Shown here piece after piece: positions 1-6,156 of a stretch of 8,887 nt of DNA. Origin of the DNA: Clostridiales bacterium (GTDB lineage: Bacteria; Bacillota; Clostridia; Oscillospirales; Oscillospiraceae); contig SFLE01000041.1 in the NCBI GenBank assembly GCA_004553495.1, positions 1 through 8,887 on the forward strand, read 5' to 3'. Positions within the stretch are counted from its first letter, which is position 1. The number at the start of each line of letters is the position of its first letter. The notes below the pieces were generated by a model. It was not told the DNA's origin. It was given only the letters and a program-made list of their open reading frames with translations, and made no database searches. A program made the translations under genes and the position numbers.

Positions 1-567
1 GGTAGCGTAGCTGTCAGAGAAGTTGATGCTCTGGAGGCGCTCCTCGGTAACGGTCATGCCTGCCATTGCAATGTCTGCCTTGCCGGAGGTGAGTGCGGGG
101 ATGATCGCGTCGAACTCCATGTCGTCGATGACGAGCTTCATGCCGAGCTTGTCAGCGATAAGACCTGCTACAGTGGGGTCGATGCCGACGATCTCGTCGC
201 CTTCAACGGTCTCATACGGAGGGAAGGTTGCGTTGGTAGCCATTACGAGCTCCTCTGCGTCGGCTGCAACATTCTTCTGAACCTCGGGGAGAGTGCCGGT
301 GCCGGAGATGAAGTAATCGGTGACAGCCTTGAGAGTGCCGTCGTCCTTGAGCTCCTTAAGAGCTGCATTGACCTTCTCGAGCAGGTCGGTGTTTTCCTTT
401 GCAATGCCGATAGCGTAATCTTCGGTGACATACTCGGAGTCAAGGATCTTCAGCTTTACGCTTGCCTGATCACCGTTGGTGTCGTCTTTTTTGTCGTTGT
501 TATTGCTGCATGCGCACAGTGCGAACACCATGACCATCGCGAGCAGAAGTGCGATAAACTTTTTCAT
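1..567 (-). CDS. Amino-acid ABC transporter substrate-binding lipoprotein (SBP_bac_3 type), C-terminus outside window
   Basis: The visible 189 codons begin at the ATG at 567 and run off the window start with no stop. The start is set by GAGAGGT seven bases upstream. Residues 1-20 form a lipoprotein signal (MKKF, hydrophobic core, lipobox LCAC, Cys20 as lipidation site), followed by an Asn/Asp/Lys-rich linker. From about residue 107 the sequence is a typical family-3 solute-binding lobe: LVMATNATFPPYE, GIDPTVAGLIADKLGM and the segment ALTSGKADIAMAGMTVTEER, which normally contacts the ligand's amino-acid moiety. By family knowledge it captures a polar or charged amino acid outside the membrane and delivers it to an ABC permease, probably encoded beyond position 1. 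Residues about 40-87 are odd: they read like the C-terminal tail of the same family (YAIGIAKENTDLLEKVNAAL) placed before the main domain. The family call is secure; the exact substrate is not known. Confidence 0.93.
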   Translation of the reverse strand, partial: MKKFIALLLAMVMVFALCACSNNNDKKDDTNGDQASVKLKILDSEYVTEDYAIGIAKENTDLLEKVNAALKELKDDGTLKAVTDYFISGTGTLPEVQKNVAADAEELVMATNATFPPYETVEGDEIVGIDPTVAGLIADKLGMKLVIDDMEFDAIIPALTSGKADIAMAGMTVTEERLQSINFSDSYAT

Positions 568-627
568 TTTCTATACCTCTCAAAAAATTTTTAACTGTTT
601 TGTTTGCCGTTCCTTACGACGGTGCTT

Positions 628-656
628 ATATTAGCATCTTTATTCACCGTTGTCAA
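628..656 (-). promoter_or_regulatory. Sigma-A promoter for the amino-acid binding protein gene
   Basis: Read on the minus strand, TTGACA (651-656) is followed by exactly 17 bases and TAATAT (628-633). TG one base before the -10 makes it an extended -10 promoter. Transcription should start near 621, giving a leader of about 50 bases before the ATG at 567. The -35 is a perfect consensus match. Confidence 0.85.
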
Positions 657-670
657 CACTTTTTTGAAAA

Positions 671-760
671 AATATTCGTATTTTTTAGAAAAAAGCGCAT
701 TTTGTATGAATAATATTCATTTTAGTGCGAATATTCATTGTTTTAATGAATTTTTGCATA
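671..760. promoter_or_regulatory. Cluster of ArgR-box-like inverted repeats
   Basis: The AT-rich stretch upstream of the amino-acid transporter promoter holds repeated ATGAAT/ATTCAT half-sites. ATGAATAATATTCAT at 706-720 is a perfect inverted repeat around a single central base. A second ATTCAT lies at 733-738, 18 bases from the first. ATGAAT recurs at 746-751 and a variant ATTCGT lies at 674-679. The half-site TGAAT...ATTCA matches the known arginine-repressor (ArgR/AhrC) operator consensus, though the central spacing here is one base shorter than the classic box. The position, just upstream of the -35 of an amino-acid uptake gene, fits arginine-dependent control. That assignment is an inference. 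Confidence 0.5.
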
Positions 761-799
761 AAAAATCAGCCCCGATTTTTACGCTCGGAGCTGATTTTT
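761..799 (-). terminator. Rho-independent terminator of the metal-transporter operon
   Basis: AAAAATCAGC (761-770) pairs perfectly with GCTGATTTTT (790-799). After one C/A mismatch the stem continues with CCGA (772-775) and TCGG (785-788) around a nine-base loop. On the minus strand the hairpin is followed by a run of T, formed by the A run at 760-765. It lies 18 bases beyond the znuB-like stop codon. The plus-strand side also has a T run, so it may act in both directions. Confidence 0.85.
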
Positions 800-816
800 A
801 TATGATTTATACAGTT

Positions 817-1638
817 TCACAACCGCCTTTTTAGTAAAGCTGCAAAAGAAAACAGTGCAAATGCTATTATATTAACTATCACGATCGCCGCACCGGAGGG
901 CAGTTCGAATGCATAAGATGCACCCATACCGATGACAAAACACACGACCGATACAGCGGCGGAGCATATAACGACCGACTTAAAGCTGCGGCATACGCGC
1001 ATTGAGGTGAGCGCCGGAAAGATTATGAGGCTCGATATGAGCAGCGCGCCCATCATGCGCATTCCGATAACGACCGTCACGGCCGTTAAGACCGCGACTA
1101 CGCTGTTTATAAGCTGGGCGCGGGTTCCGGTGGCTCTTGCAAATGTTTCGTCAAAGGTAACGGCGAATATGCGCGGATACAAAAGCACGAACATTAAAAG
1201 CACGGCTGCGGAGAGGATTATGCTCAAAACTGCATCGGTATGGCTCAATGACAATATGCTGCCGAACATATAGTTTGAGACATCCGTGTTCATGCCGCTT
1301 GTCAGCGACACGGTGACGACACCGATGGCAAGCGCCGAGGACGAGATGAGCGCGATGGCGGCATCGCCTTTTATCTTGCTGTTCTGGTTTATCCGCAGCA
1401 GCAGGAATGCCGCCGCAACGACCGTAGGCACCGCAAGGTACAACGGCGCTATGTTTGCAGCCGCAGCGATCGCGAGCGCACCGAAGCCGACATGGGACAA
1501 TCCGTCGCCTATCATGGAATACCGCTTGAGTACCAGCGACACGCCGAGAAGCGCGGCGCACAGCGATACAAGCACTCCGACGACTACCGCCCTTATCATG
1601 AAATGATAGGAAAACATCTCTTTTATAAGCTCCATCAT
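817..1638 (-). CDS. znuB: Zinc/manganese-type ABC transporter permease (ABC-3 family)
   Basis: This 273-residue, almost wholly hydrophobic protein has the length and pattern of the ABC-3 family (ZnuB, MntB, TroC/D), with about eight membrane helices. Family landmarks are RYSMIGDGLSHVGFGALAI at about 39-57 and the cytoplasmic coupling region FDETFARATG (162-171). Next comes the conserved helix GMRMMGALLISSLIIFPALT (about 192-211). It should form the membrane channel for a divalent metal, working with the ATPase and lipoprotein encoded just upstream. The start ATG at 1638 overlaps the ATPase stop in an ATGATG arrangement (four-base overlap), so the two are probably translationally coupled. GGGAGGG lies about ten bases upstream. 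A second ATG follows immediately and could also be used. Zinc versus manganese cannot be settled from the permease; the symbol is by family resemblance. Confidence 0.93.
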   Translation of the reverse strand: MMELIKEMFSYHFMIRAVVVGVLVSLCAALLGVSLVLKRYSMIGDGLSHVGFGALAIAAAANIAPLYLAVPTVVAAAFLLLRINQNSKIKGDAAIALISSSALAIGVVTVSLTSGMNTDVSNYMFGSILSLSHTDAVLSIILSAAVLLMFVLLYPRIFAVTFDETFARATGTRAQLINSVVAVLTAVTVVIGMRMMGALLISSLIIFPALTSMRVCRSFKSVVICSAAVSVVCFVIGMGASYAFELPSGAAIVIVNIIAFALFSFAALLKRRL

Positions 1639-2339
1639 GCCCTTGACCCTCCCACGAAGCGGCGCGCAAGGTCGCTTTCACGATACTGCGCGGTGGTGCC
1701 GAAGAAAAGCTGACTTCGCCCGAGATGGAGGATATGCGTAGCATAGCGAACAGCAGCATGAATATCATGCGAGATCATGATAACGCTTGTATTATCGCAG
1801 AGGTTTACGAGCTTTATAAGGTTATACATCTCGTTTGCCGCAACGGGGTCAAGCCCCGTGACCGGCTCATCGAGCAGCAGGAGCTTTTTCGTTGCGCACA
1901 TGGCGCGCGCGAGCAGCACCCTCTGCTGCTGACCTCCGGACAGCTCAAGATAGCAGCGGCCGGCAATATCGTCGATGCCGAGGCGCTCCATGTTCTCCGC
2001 CGCCGCAGCCTTATCCGCTGCATTATAAAACAGCCTGCCCTTCATGGAGTTGAGACGCCCCGACAGCACGACCTCGCGCACCGACGCGGGGAAATCGCGC
2101 TGGATCTGCGTTTGCTGCGGCAGGTAGCCTATCTCGGTGGGAGCGAGGTCATTGAAGATTATCTCGCCCTTCTGCGGCTGTTTCAGACCTAGGATGCCGC
2201 GCATGAGCGTGCTTTTACCCGATCCGTTTTCGCCGACGATGCAAAGGTATGAACCGGCATCTATCGAAAAATTTATACCACTGAGCACCGTTTCGCCGTC
2301 ATAGGCGAAGCTCAGATCCTTACATTCAAGCTGTGCCAC
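1635..2339 (-). CDS. znuC: Zinc/manganese-type ABC transporter ATP-binding protein, GTG start
   Basis: The 234-residue ATPase has all ABC nucleotide-binding motifs in order. These are Walker A GENGSGKST (36-44), the Q-loop around LPQQTQ (73-78), the signature LSGGQQQR (133-140), Walker B LLLLDEP (153-159) with D-loop GLDP, and the H-loop ISHD with His191. It powers metal import through the permease. No ATG fits: the start is GTG at 2337-2339, directly abutting the TGA (2340-2342) of the binding-protein gene with zero spacing. The Shine-Dalgarno site AAGGAGG (2351-2357) lies inside the end of the preceding gene. This packing points to coupled translation within one operon. ATPase identity is certain; pairing with a zinc-type system rests on the neighbours. 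Confidence 0.95.
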   Translation of the reverse strand: MAQLECKDLSFAYDGETVLSGINFSIDAGSYLCIVGENGSGKSTLMRGILGLKQPQKGEIIFNDLAPTEIGYLPQQTQIQRDFPASVREVVLSGRLNSMKGRLFYNAADKAAAAENMERLGIDDIAGRCYLELSGGQQQRVLLARAMCATKKLLLLDEPVTGLDPVAANEMYNLIKLVNLCDNTSVIMISHDIHAAVRYATHILHLGRSQLFFGTTAQYRESDLARRFVGGSRA

Positions 2340-3263
2340 TCAGTATAACGCCTCCTTCAGGGTGTCAATATTCATACGCATGAGGTCGAGGTATGTCACT
2401 CCGTCCTCGAATTGCTGCGCTGTGACGCTGTGCGCGGAGTAAAACGGAAGCTTTTTGCAGCCGGTATCCTCGCATATGACATCAGCCATTTTCTCGTTGG
2501 AAAACTCCATGTACAAAACGACGGGTATGCTCTCCTCGCGCACATGATCGATCAAAAACGCCACTGTCTTTGCCGACGGCTCGGTATGAGACGCGCAGCC
2601 GGGGTAAGCCGCATAGTACTCCAGCCCATACTCCCGCGTGAAATAGCGCATCGGGAACCGGTCGGCAAATACAAGCGTTTTGCGCACGCCGTTGAGCACC
2701 GTTGTGCGTATCTCAATATCAAGCTCCATGAGCTTGGCGTTATAGACCTCGAAATTGAGGATATATTCATTCGTACCGTCGGGGTCTATGGCACACAGTT
2801 CGTCGCATATCGCGCGGCATATCCTGGAGGCGTTTATGGGCGAGGTCCAAACATGCTCATCGAGCTCGTCCTCCCCACCCTCCTCGGCGGCATATATGCC
2901 CTCGCTGCTCTCATTTACTGTTTCAACGCAGTCCATCATGCGCACTGACCGCACATCCTTGCCGATGAGCGACTCGACCCACTCCTCGGACTCTCCGCCG
3001 TTATAGATAAACAGGTCGCTTTCCTCGATGGCGATAATGTCCTTCGGCGAGGGCTCATACGAGTGTACCTCGGCTCCGGGCTTTAAAAGCAGCGTTACCT
3101 GCGCCCTGTCGCCTGCTATCTCCCGCGCGAAGTCATACGCCGGAAAATCCGAGCAGACTATTTGCAGCTTTGTATCGTCCCGCTTCTCGCCGGTCTCATT
3201 TGCACAGCCGGTCAAAAAGAGACCAAGGCACAAAAGCAGCAGTATTAGATTCTTCTTTTTCAT
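2340..3263 (-). CDS. znuA: Zinc/manganese-type ABC transporter substrate-binding lipoprotein (ZnuA/TroA family)
   Basis: This 307-residue cluster 9 (TroA-like) metal-binding lipoprotein is the first gene of the importer operon. The chosen start is the ATG at 3263: AAGGAA lies eight bases upstream and a signal peptide follows at once, with lipobox LTGC (Cys20). A longer reading from 3314 would put 17 extra residues before the signal and lacks support. Family marks are LKPGAEVHSYEPSPKD with candidate ligand His67, DEHVWTSPINA with His137, and the tail GVTYLDLMRMN. In the usual third-ligand region (HxAFxYF in classic members) it reads DRFPMRYF (201-208), so that His is absent. CASHTEPS (223-230) and SAHS (276-279) offer other Cys/His/Glu donors. 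The loop that is often His-rich is acidic here (about 117-136). Metal import is well supported; zinc is the best guess, manganese is possible. Confidence 0.92.
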   Translation of the reverse strand: MKKKNLILLLLCLGLFLTGCANETGEKRDDTKLQIVCSDFPAYDFAREIAGDRAQVTLLLKPGAEVHSYEPSPKDIIAIEESDLFIYNGGESEEWVESLIGKDVRSVRMMDCVETVNESSEGIYAAEEGGEDELDEHVWTSPINASRICRAICDELCAIDPDGTNEYILNFEVYNAKLMELDIEIRTTVLNGVRKTLVFADRFPMRYFTREYGLEYYAAYPGCASHTEPSAKTVAFLIDHVREESIPVVLYMEFSNEKMADVICEDTGCKKLPFYSAHSVTAQQFEDGVTYLDLMRMNIDTLKEALY

Positions 3264-3346
3264 CTTGACATTTCCTTGTATTATACGCGCAGCCTCCAAT
3301 GGCGCATTTTTCATGGCGCAGCAGCCAACATCATTCTACTGTACCG

Positions 3347-3375
3347 TTGATTATCGCCGGAATACACGGTATCAT
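3347..3375 (+). promoter_or_regulatory. Promoter of the interrupted lipoprotein gene
   Basis: TTGATT (3347-3352) is separated by 17 bases from TATCAT (3370-3375). The -10 matches five of six and the -35 four of six consensus bases. It lies about 35 bases before the ATG at 3410 and is interleaved with the divergent metal-operon promoter on the other strand. Confidence 0.55.
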
Positions 3376-3389
3376 TAATTTGCCGTCAA
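3361..3389 (-). promoter_or_regulatory. Likely promoter of the metal-transporter operon
   Basis: On the minus strand, TTGACG (3384-3389) is followed by 17 bases and TGTATT (3361-3366). The -35 matches five of six consensus bases and the -10 four of six. It overlaps the oppositely directed lipoprotein promoter. A perfect TATAAT at 3280-3285 lies too close to the ribosome-binding site and lacks a -35, so it is a weaker candidate. No clear Zur-type palindrome was found. Confidence 0.45.
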
Positions 3390-3409
3390 ATATAAGGGAG
3401 AAGCTGTCT

Positions 3410-3838
3410 ATGATCGCTAATAGGCACATTGTTATCATGCTCTTATGCATTCTATCCCTGAGCATCATTTTCGGCGGATGTTCAGAAAAGCAAACCACTG
3501 ATCCCGCTCAGACATCCTATCCGACCTTTGACTAAACATACCGGGGCCTCAGCTTCGGTCCCACAAACGGCACCAACTTCTGCGCAAAATTCAGCGGTGA
3601 CGGAACATTTACCGCCGTCTGCTACAACGGGCAAGACATATATAACGGCACATACACATATGCCGACGGCAAATTGTCGGTCTCTCTCCGAGACTATGAA
3701 AACATAGAATTTGCCGAGAACGGCTAGGGATTCACATCCGTTGAGGAATATGTTGCTCAGGCTCAATATCGCTGTCACTTCACCATAAACAAGAGCACCG
3801 AAGCGAGTTTTTTGGAATTATACGATAACGCCGGCTGA
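3410..3838 (+). pseudogene. Small lipoprotein gene interrupted by two in-frame stop codons
   Basis: The ATG at 3410 follows AAGGGAG at nine-base spacing and opens a lipoprotein signal (hydrophobic residues 7-21, FGGC with Cys24). The frame meets TAA at 3533-3535, continues open for 63 codons to TAG at 3725-3727, then stays open to TGA at 3836-3838. All three segments are in one frame and no indel is needed. The middle part (YNGQDIYNGTYTYADGKLSV) reads as a beta-rich, Gly/Tyr/Asn-rich secreted domain, with codons ending mostly in C as in the neighbours. Segment two has no ATG of its own. A terminator follows 14 bases after the final stop. I do not recognise the family. The most economical reading is a recently inactivated gene of about 140 codons. 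A true 41-residue lipopeptide, or stop-codon readthrough, remain possible but less likely; TAA ends other genes here. Confidence 0.75.
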
Positions 3839-3851
3839 AGGCTCAAAAGCA

Positions 3852-3897
3852 AGCAGACGAGGATCTCACGCAGCGAGGTACTCGTCTGCTGTTTTTT
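3852..3897 (+). terminator. Rho-independent terminator between convergent genes
   Basis: AGCAGACGAG (3852-3861) pairs perfectly with CTCGTCTGCT (3881-3890), giving a ten-base-pair stem. The loop is 19 bases, within which CTC/GAG can pair. TTTTTT (3892-3897) follows on the plus strand, so it ends the interrupted lipoprotein transcript. On the minus strand only a short CTTTTG follows, so it may also weakly end the hexokinase transcript. Confidence 0.88.
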
Positions 3898-3925
3898 ACT
3901 ATGGGCTCGATCATATCCGCCGAGA

Positions 3926-5182
3926 TCAGCTCAGCAGCACTGCGGCGGCTGTGCCGATAAGACTCATGTTTTCAAAGTTTATAAATTCATAGCGCCTGCC
4001 CATTATCTCTCCGGCATATATGTCCATGAATTTCTCAAGCTCGGGGCGCAGGAGGCGGCTTGCCGAGAACAGTGAGCCGTCAACGCCTATGCCTACCGGT
4101 CTGCCTGCACCGTCGCCGGTGAGTTCAAGTATCGCGCACAGCTTGCAGGCTATGCAGCGGGCGGCGCGCTCGAACAGTTCGTTTATTATGTAAACCAAAT
4201 TGACCCTGTCCTCGCTGTTGAAGCCCTTGTGAAAGCGCCCGCTGCCCCATTTATCTATTGTAGGCGTTGCGACCTCGGTCATTTTTTCGATGATAGTTGC
4301 GGCGTTTTCCGAAAACAGCCCCTCGCGTGCAGCCTGCTTGAGCGTGTACATACAGACCTGACCGAGATAGCGTCCGGAAATGAGCTTTTCGGCGGTGTAC
4401 TCGCCGGTGTCGGGAAGGTCTTCGTCCATCGCAAGGTCGCAGTCACCGCGCGGGAAGCCGTCAAATGCGCCGCTTTCAAGGGTGACAAGCATTTTGCCGC
4501 TTTTATCCGTTCCGAGCTTGGGTATGCTGCCGAGCTCCAGCTCGCAGCAGGTGTTGCAGCCGGTTCCGGCAACGAGCCCCACAAATCCGGAGTATGCTCC
4601 CTTCGAGAGCGCTTTTGCCGCAAGCAGCGTGGCGGGAGTGTCGTTTAATACAACTATCCTTCCCACCTGCACGCCCCTGCGCTCAAGCTCTGCGCGCAGC
4701 GAGCTTCCGAGATACGAGCCGCAGGCTCCCCTAATGTCCACCTGCTTTGTGAGCCCGAGCACCTTGCCGTCGCGCTCGGGTGTTATCTCTACCGGATACG
4801 AAAAGCAGAAGCCGATGTTTTTCGCCTCGCCCATAAGCGGCTGCACCGCATCGGCTACATTTTCGATAAACTCATCCCAGCTCACGGGCTCGCTTGAACC
4901 GGGCATTGGCTGAGTGCTCTGAGACTCTACCACCGCTCCCTTTGCGTTAAAGCTTATTACGGCAGTGCGGAAATTCGTGCCGCCCGCGTCGATGACCACG
5001 GCTTTTTCGTTTCGTGCAAGCCTTCTGCCGGTGGTGAGATATGTCGGTATCATCGGCAGCGAGCTTTCGTCGCCGGCGAGCCCCGCTTTCATGCTCTCGA
5101 CAATGGCTTTCGTGTATGCATTAAGGTCCACCCGCTCGGCATCCATGCCGTGCGCCTTCATAAACTGTGCTACTTTTATCAT
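3926..5182 (-). CDS. Hexokinase of the eukaryotic-type family
   Basis: This 418-residue kinase should phosphorylate glucose or a related hexose with ATP at the entry of glycolysis. Visible actin-fold ATPase motifs are IDAGGTNFRTAV (64-75, phosphate loop 1), GFCFSYPVE (124-132, sugar-binding FSxP motif) and LNDTPATLLA (179-188, with likely catalytic base Asp181). VAGTGCNTC (205-213) is phosphate loop 2, like the GTGTNA segment of yeast and animal hexokinases, and GVDGSLF lies near the C-terminus. Length and motif order match one hexokinase domain of the PF00349/PF03727 type rather than the shorter ROK or Glk glucokinases. The start at 5182 follows GAGG at six-base spacing; an upstream ATG at 5212 would begin inside the hairpin and is unlikely. 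The gene lies 3' of the SPFH gene on the same strand, behind a strong hairpin. The true sugar specificity is not visible. Confidence 0.9.
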   Translation of the reverse strand: MIKVAQFMKAHGMDAERVDLNAYTKAIVESMKAGLAGDESSLPMIPTYLTTGRRLARNEKAVVIDAGGTNFRTAVISFNAKGAVVESQSTQPMPGSSEPVSWDEFIENVADAVQPLMGEAKNIGFCFSYPVEITPERDGKVLGLTKQVDIRGACGSYLGSSLRAELERRGVQVGRIVVLNDTPATLLAAKALSKGAYSGFVGLVAGTGCNTCCELELGSIPKLGTDKSGKMLVTLESGAFDGFPRGDCDLAMDEDLPDTGEYTAEKLISGRYLGQVCMYTLKQAAREGLFSENAATIIEKMTEVATPTIDKWGSGRFHKGFNSEDRVNLVYIINELFERAARCIACKLCAILELTGDGAGRPVGIGVDGSLFSASRLLRPELEKFMDIYAGEIMGRRYEFINFENMSLIGTAAAVLLS

Positions 5183-5192
5183 CTTATACCTC

Positions 5193-5224
5193 AAAAAGAC
5201 CCGGCGGAACACCGTCGGGTCTTT
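5193..5224 (-). terminator. Terminator/attenuator hairpin between the SPFH gene and hexokinase
   Basis: AAAGACCCGGCGG (5195-5207) pairs with CCGTCGGGTCTTT (5212-5224) as 13 base pairs with one G-U, around an AACA loop. On the minus strand it is followed by TTTTT and then immediately by the hexokinase site GAGGTATAAG-ATG. It has all the parts of a Rho-independent terminator for the nfeD-SPFH transcript, but sits only about ten bases before the hexokinase start. It must therefore either be passed by readthrough or be part of the hexokinase leader. Confidence 0.85.
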
Positions 5225-5237
5225 ATAAATCCGATTG

Positions 5238-6137
5238 TTACTTCTCTGCGGGAACGCTCTTTACGGACTCTACAACGCCCTCGGCAAGACCGGCTATGCC
5301 CTGGATCTCGCTGGGTATGATTATCTTGGTCGCCTTGCCGTTTGCCGCTGCGGTGAAGGCTTCCAGCGCCTTTATCTTCAGCACCGCCTCGCTCGGCATG
5401 GACTCGTTTATGAGACGGATGCCTTCCGCCGTTGCCTTCTGGACCTTGAGGATAGCCTCTGCCTCGCCTTCTGCCTCGAGGATCTGCTGCTGCTTCTTTG
5501 CGTCGGCGCGCAGGATAGCGGATTCCTTCTCGCCCTCGGCTTCGAGGATTGCTGCGCGCTTTTCGCCTTCCGCGCGCAGGATAGCCTCGCGGCGCTCACG
5601 CTCTGCCTTCATCTGCTTTTCCATCGCCGACTGGATCTCTCTGGGCGGGAGGATGTTCTTGAGCTCAACGCGGTTTACCTTGATGCCCCAGGGGTCAGTG
5701 GCTTCGTCAAGAATGGTGCGCATTCTGCCGTTTATAAGGTCGCGGCTGGTGAGGCACTGGTCGAGCTCCAGATCGCCGATTATGTTACGCAGCGTTGTAG
5801 CCGAAAGGTTCTCGATAGCTACCATGGGGTGCTCGATTCCGTAGGTATACAGCTTGGGATCGGTTATCTGGAAGTAGATAACGGTGTCGATCTGCATGGT
5901 GACATTATCCTTGGTGATAACGGGCTGGGGCGGGAAATCGGCTACCTGCTCCTTGAGGGAGATGGTCTTTGCGACTCTCTCGAAAAACGGGATCTTTACA
6001 TGGATACCGGTGCACCATGTCGCCTGATATTTGCCCAGACGCTCGATTATCATTACCTTGCTCTGCTGAACGATACGGATGTTTCTTACAATTATCACCA
6101 ATGCAAGAAGTATTATTACAGCAATTACATATTCCAT
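5238..6137 (-). CDS. SPFH/Band 7 membrane protein, stomatin/paraslipin (QmcA) type
   Basis: The 299-residue protein has one N-terminal membrane helix (about 3-18), then a Band 7/SPFH domain (about 20-180). The domain's typical motifs are ERLGKY (32-37), PGI-like TGIHVKIPFF (43-52), TKDNVTMQIDTVIYFQITDP (75-94) and LRNIIGDLELDQ (116-127). A long charged helix follows, made of four 11-residue repeats (186-229, each starting ILxA), which is a coiled-coil oligomerisation segment. The tail (about 250-290) resembles the paraslipin C-terminus. Such proteins assemble into large membrane rings that organise lipid domains and influence membrane proteases. The start follows AAAGGAG at seven-base spacing. 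The NfeD partner gene lies 19 bases upstream, the classic pairing for this family. Family identity is secure; cellular role is inferred. Confidence 0.95.
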   Translation of the reverse strand: MEYVIAVIILLALVIIVRNIRIVQQSKVMIIERLGKYQATWCTGIHVKIPFFERVAKTISLKEQVADFPPQPVITKDNVTMQIDTVIYFQITDPKLYTYGIEHPMVAIENLSATTLRNIIGDLELDQCLTSRDLINGRMRTILDEATDPWGIKVNRVELKNILPPREIQSAMEKQMKAERERREAILRAEGEKRAAILEAEGEKESAILRADAKKQQQILEAEGEAEAILKVQKATAEGIRLINESMPSEAVLKIKALEAFTAAANGKATKIIIPSEIQGIAGLAEGVVESVKSVPAEK

Positions 6138-6156
6138 TTGTTTTCTCCTTTAATTC

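Noticed and set aside
3280..3285. Perfect TATAAT upstream of the znuA-like gene as its promoter
   Set aside because: No -35 at proper spacing, and transcription would begin at the ribosome-binding site itself, leaving almost no leader.
3264..3409. Zur-type palindrome controlling the metal importer
   Set aside because: I looked for an inverted repeat around the overlapping promoters; only scattered, imperfect CGG/CCG arms were found.
3410..3838. General reassignment of TAA or TAG in this organism
   Set aside because: TAA ends the SPFH, nfeD-like and hslO genes at sensible places, and no other gene in the window contains internal stops.
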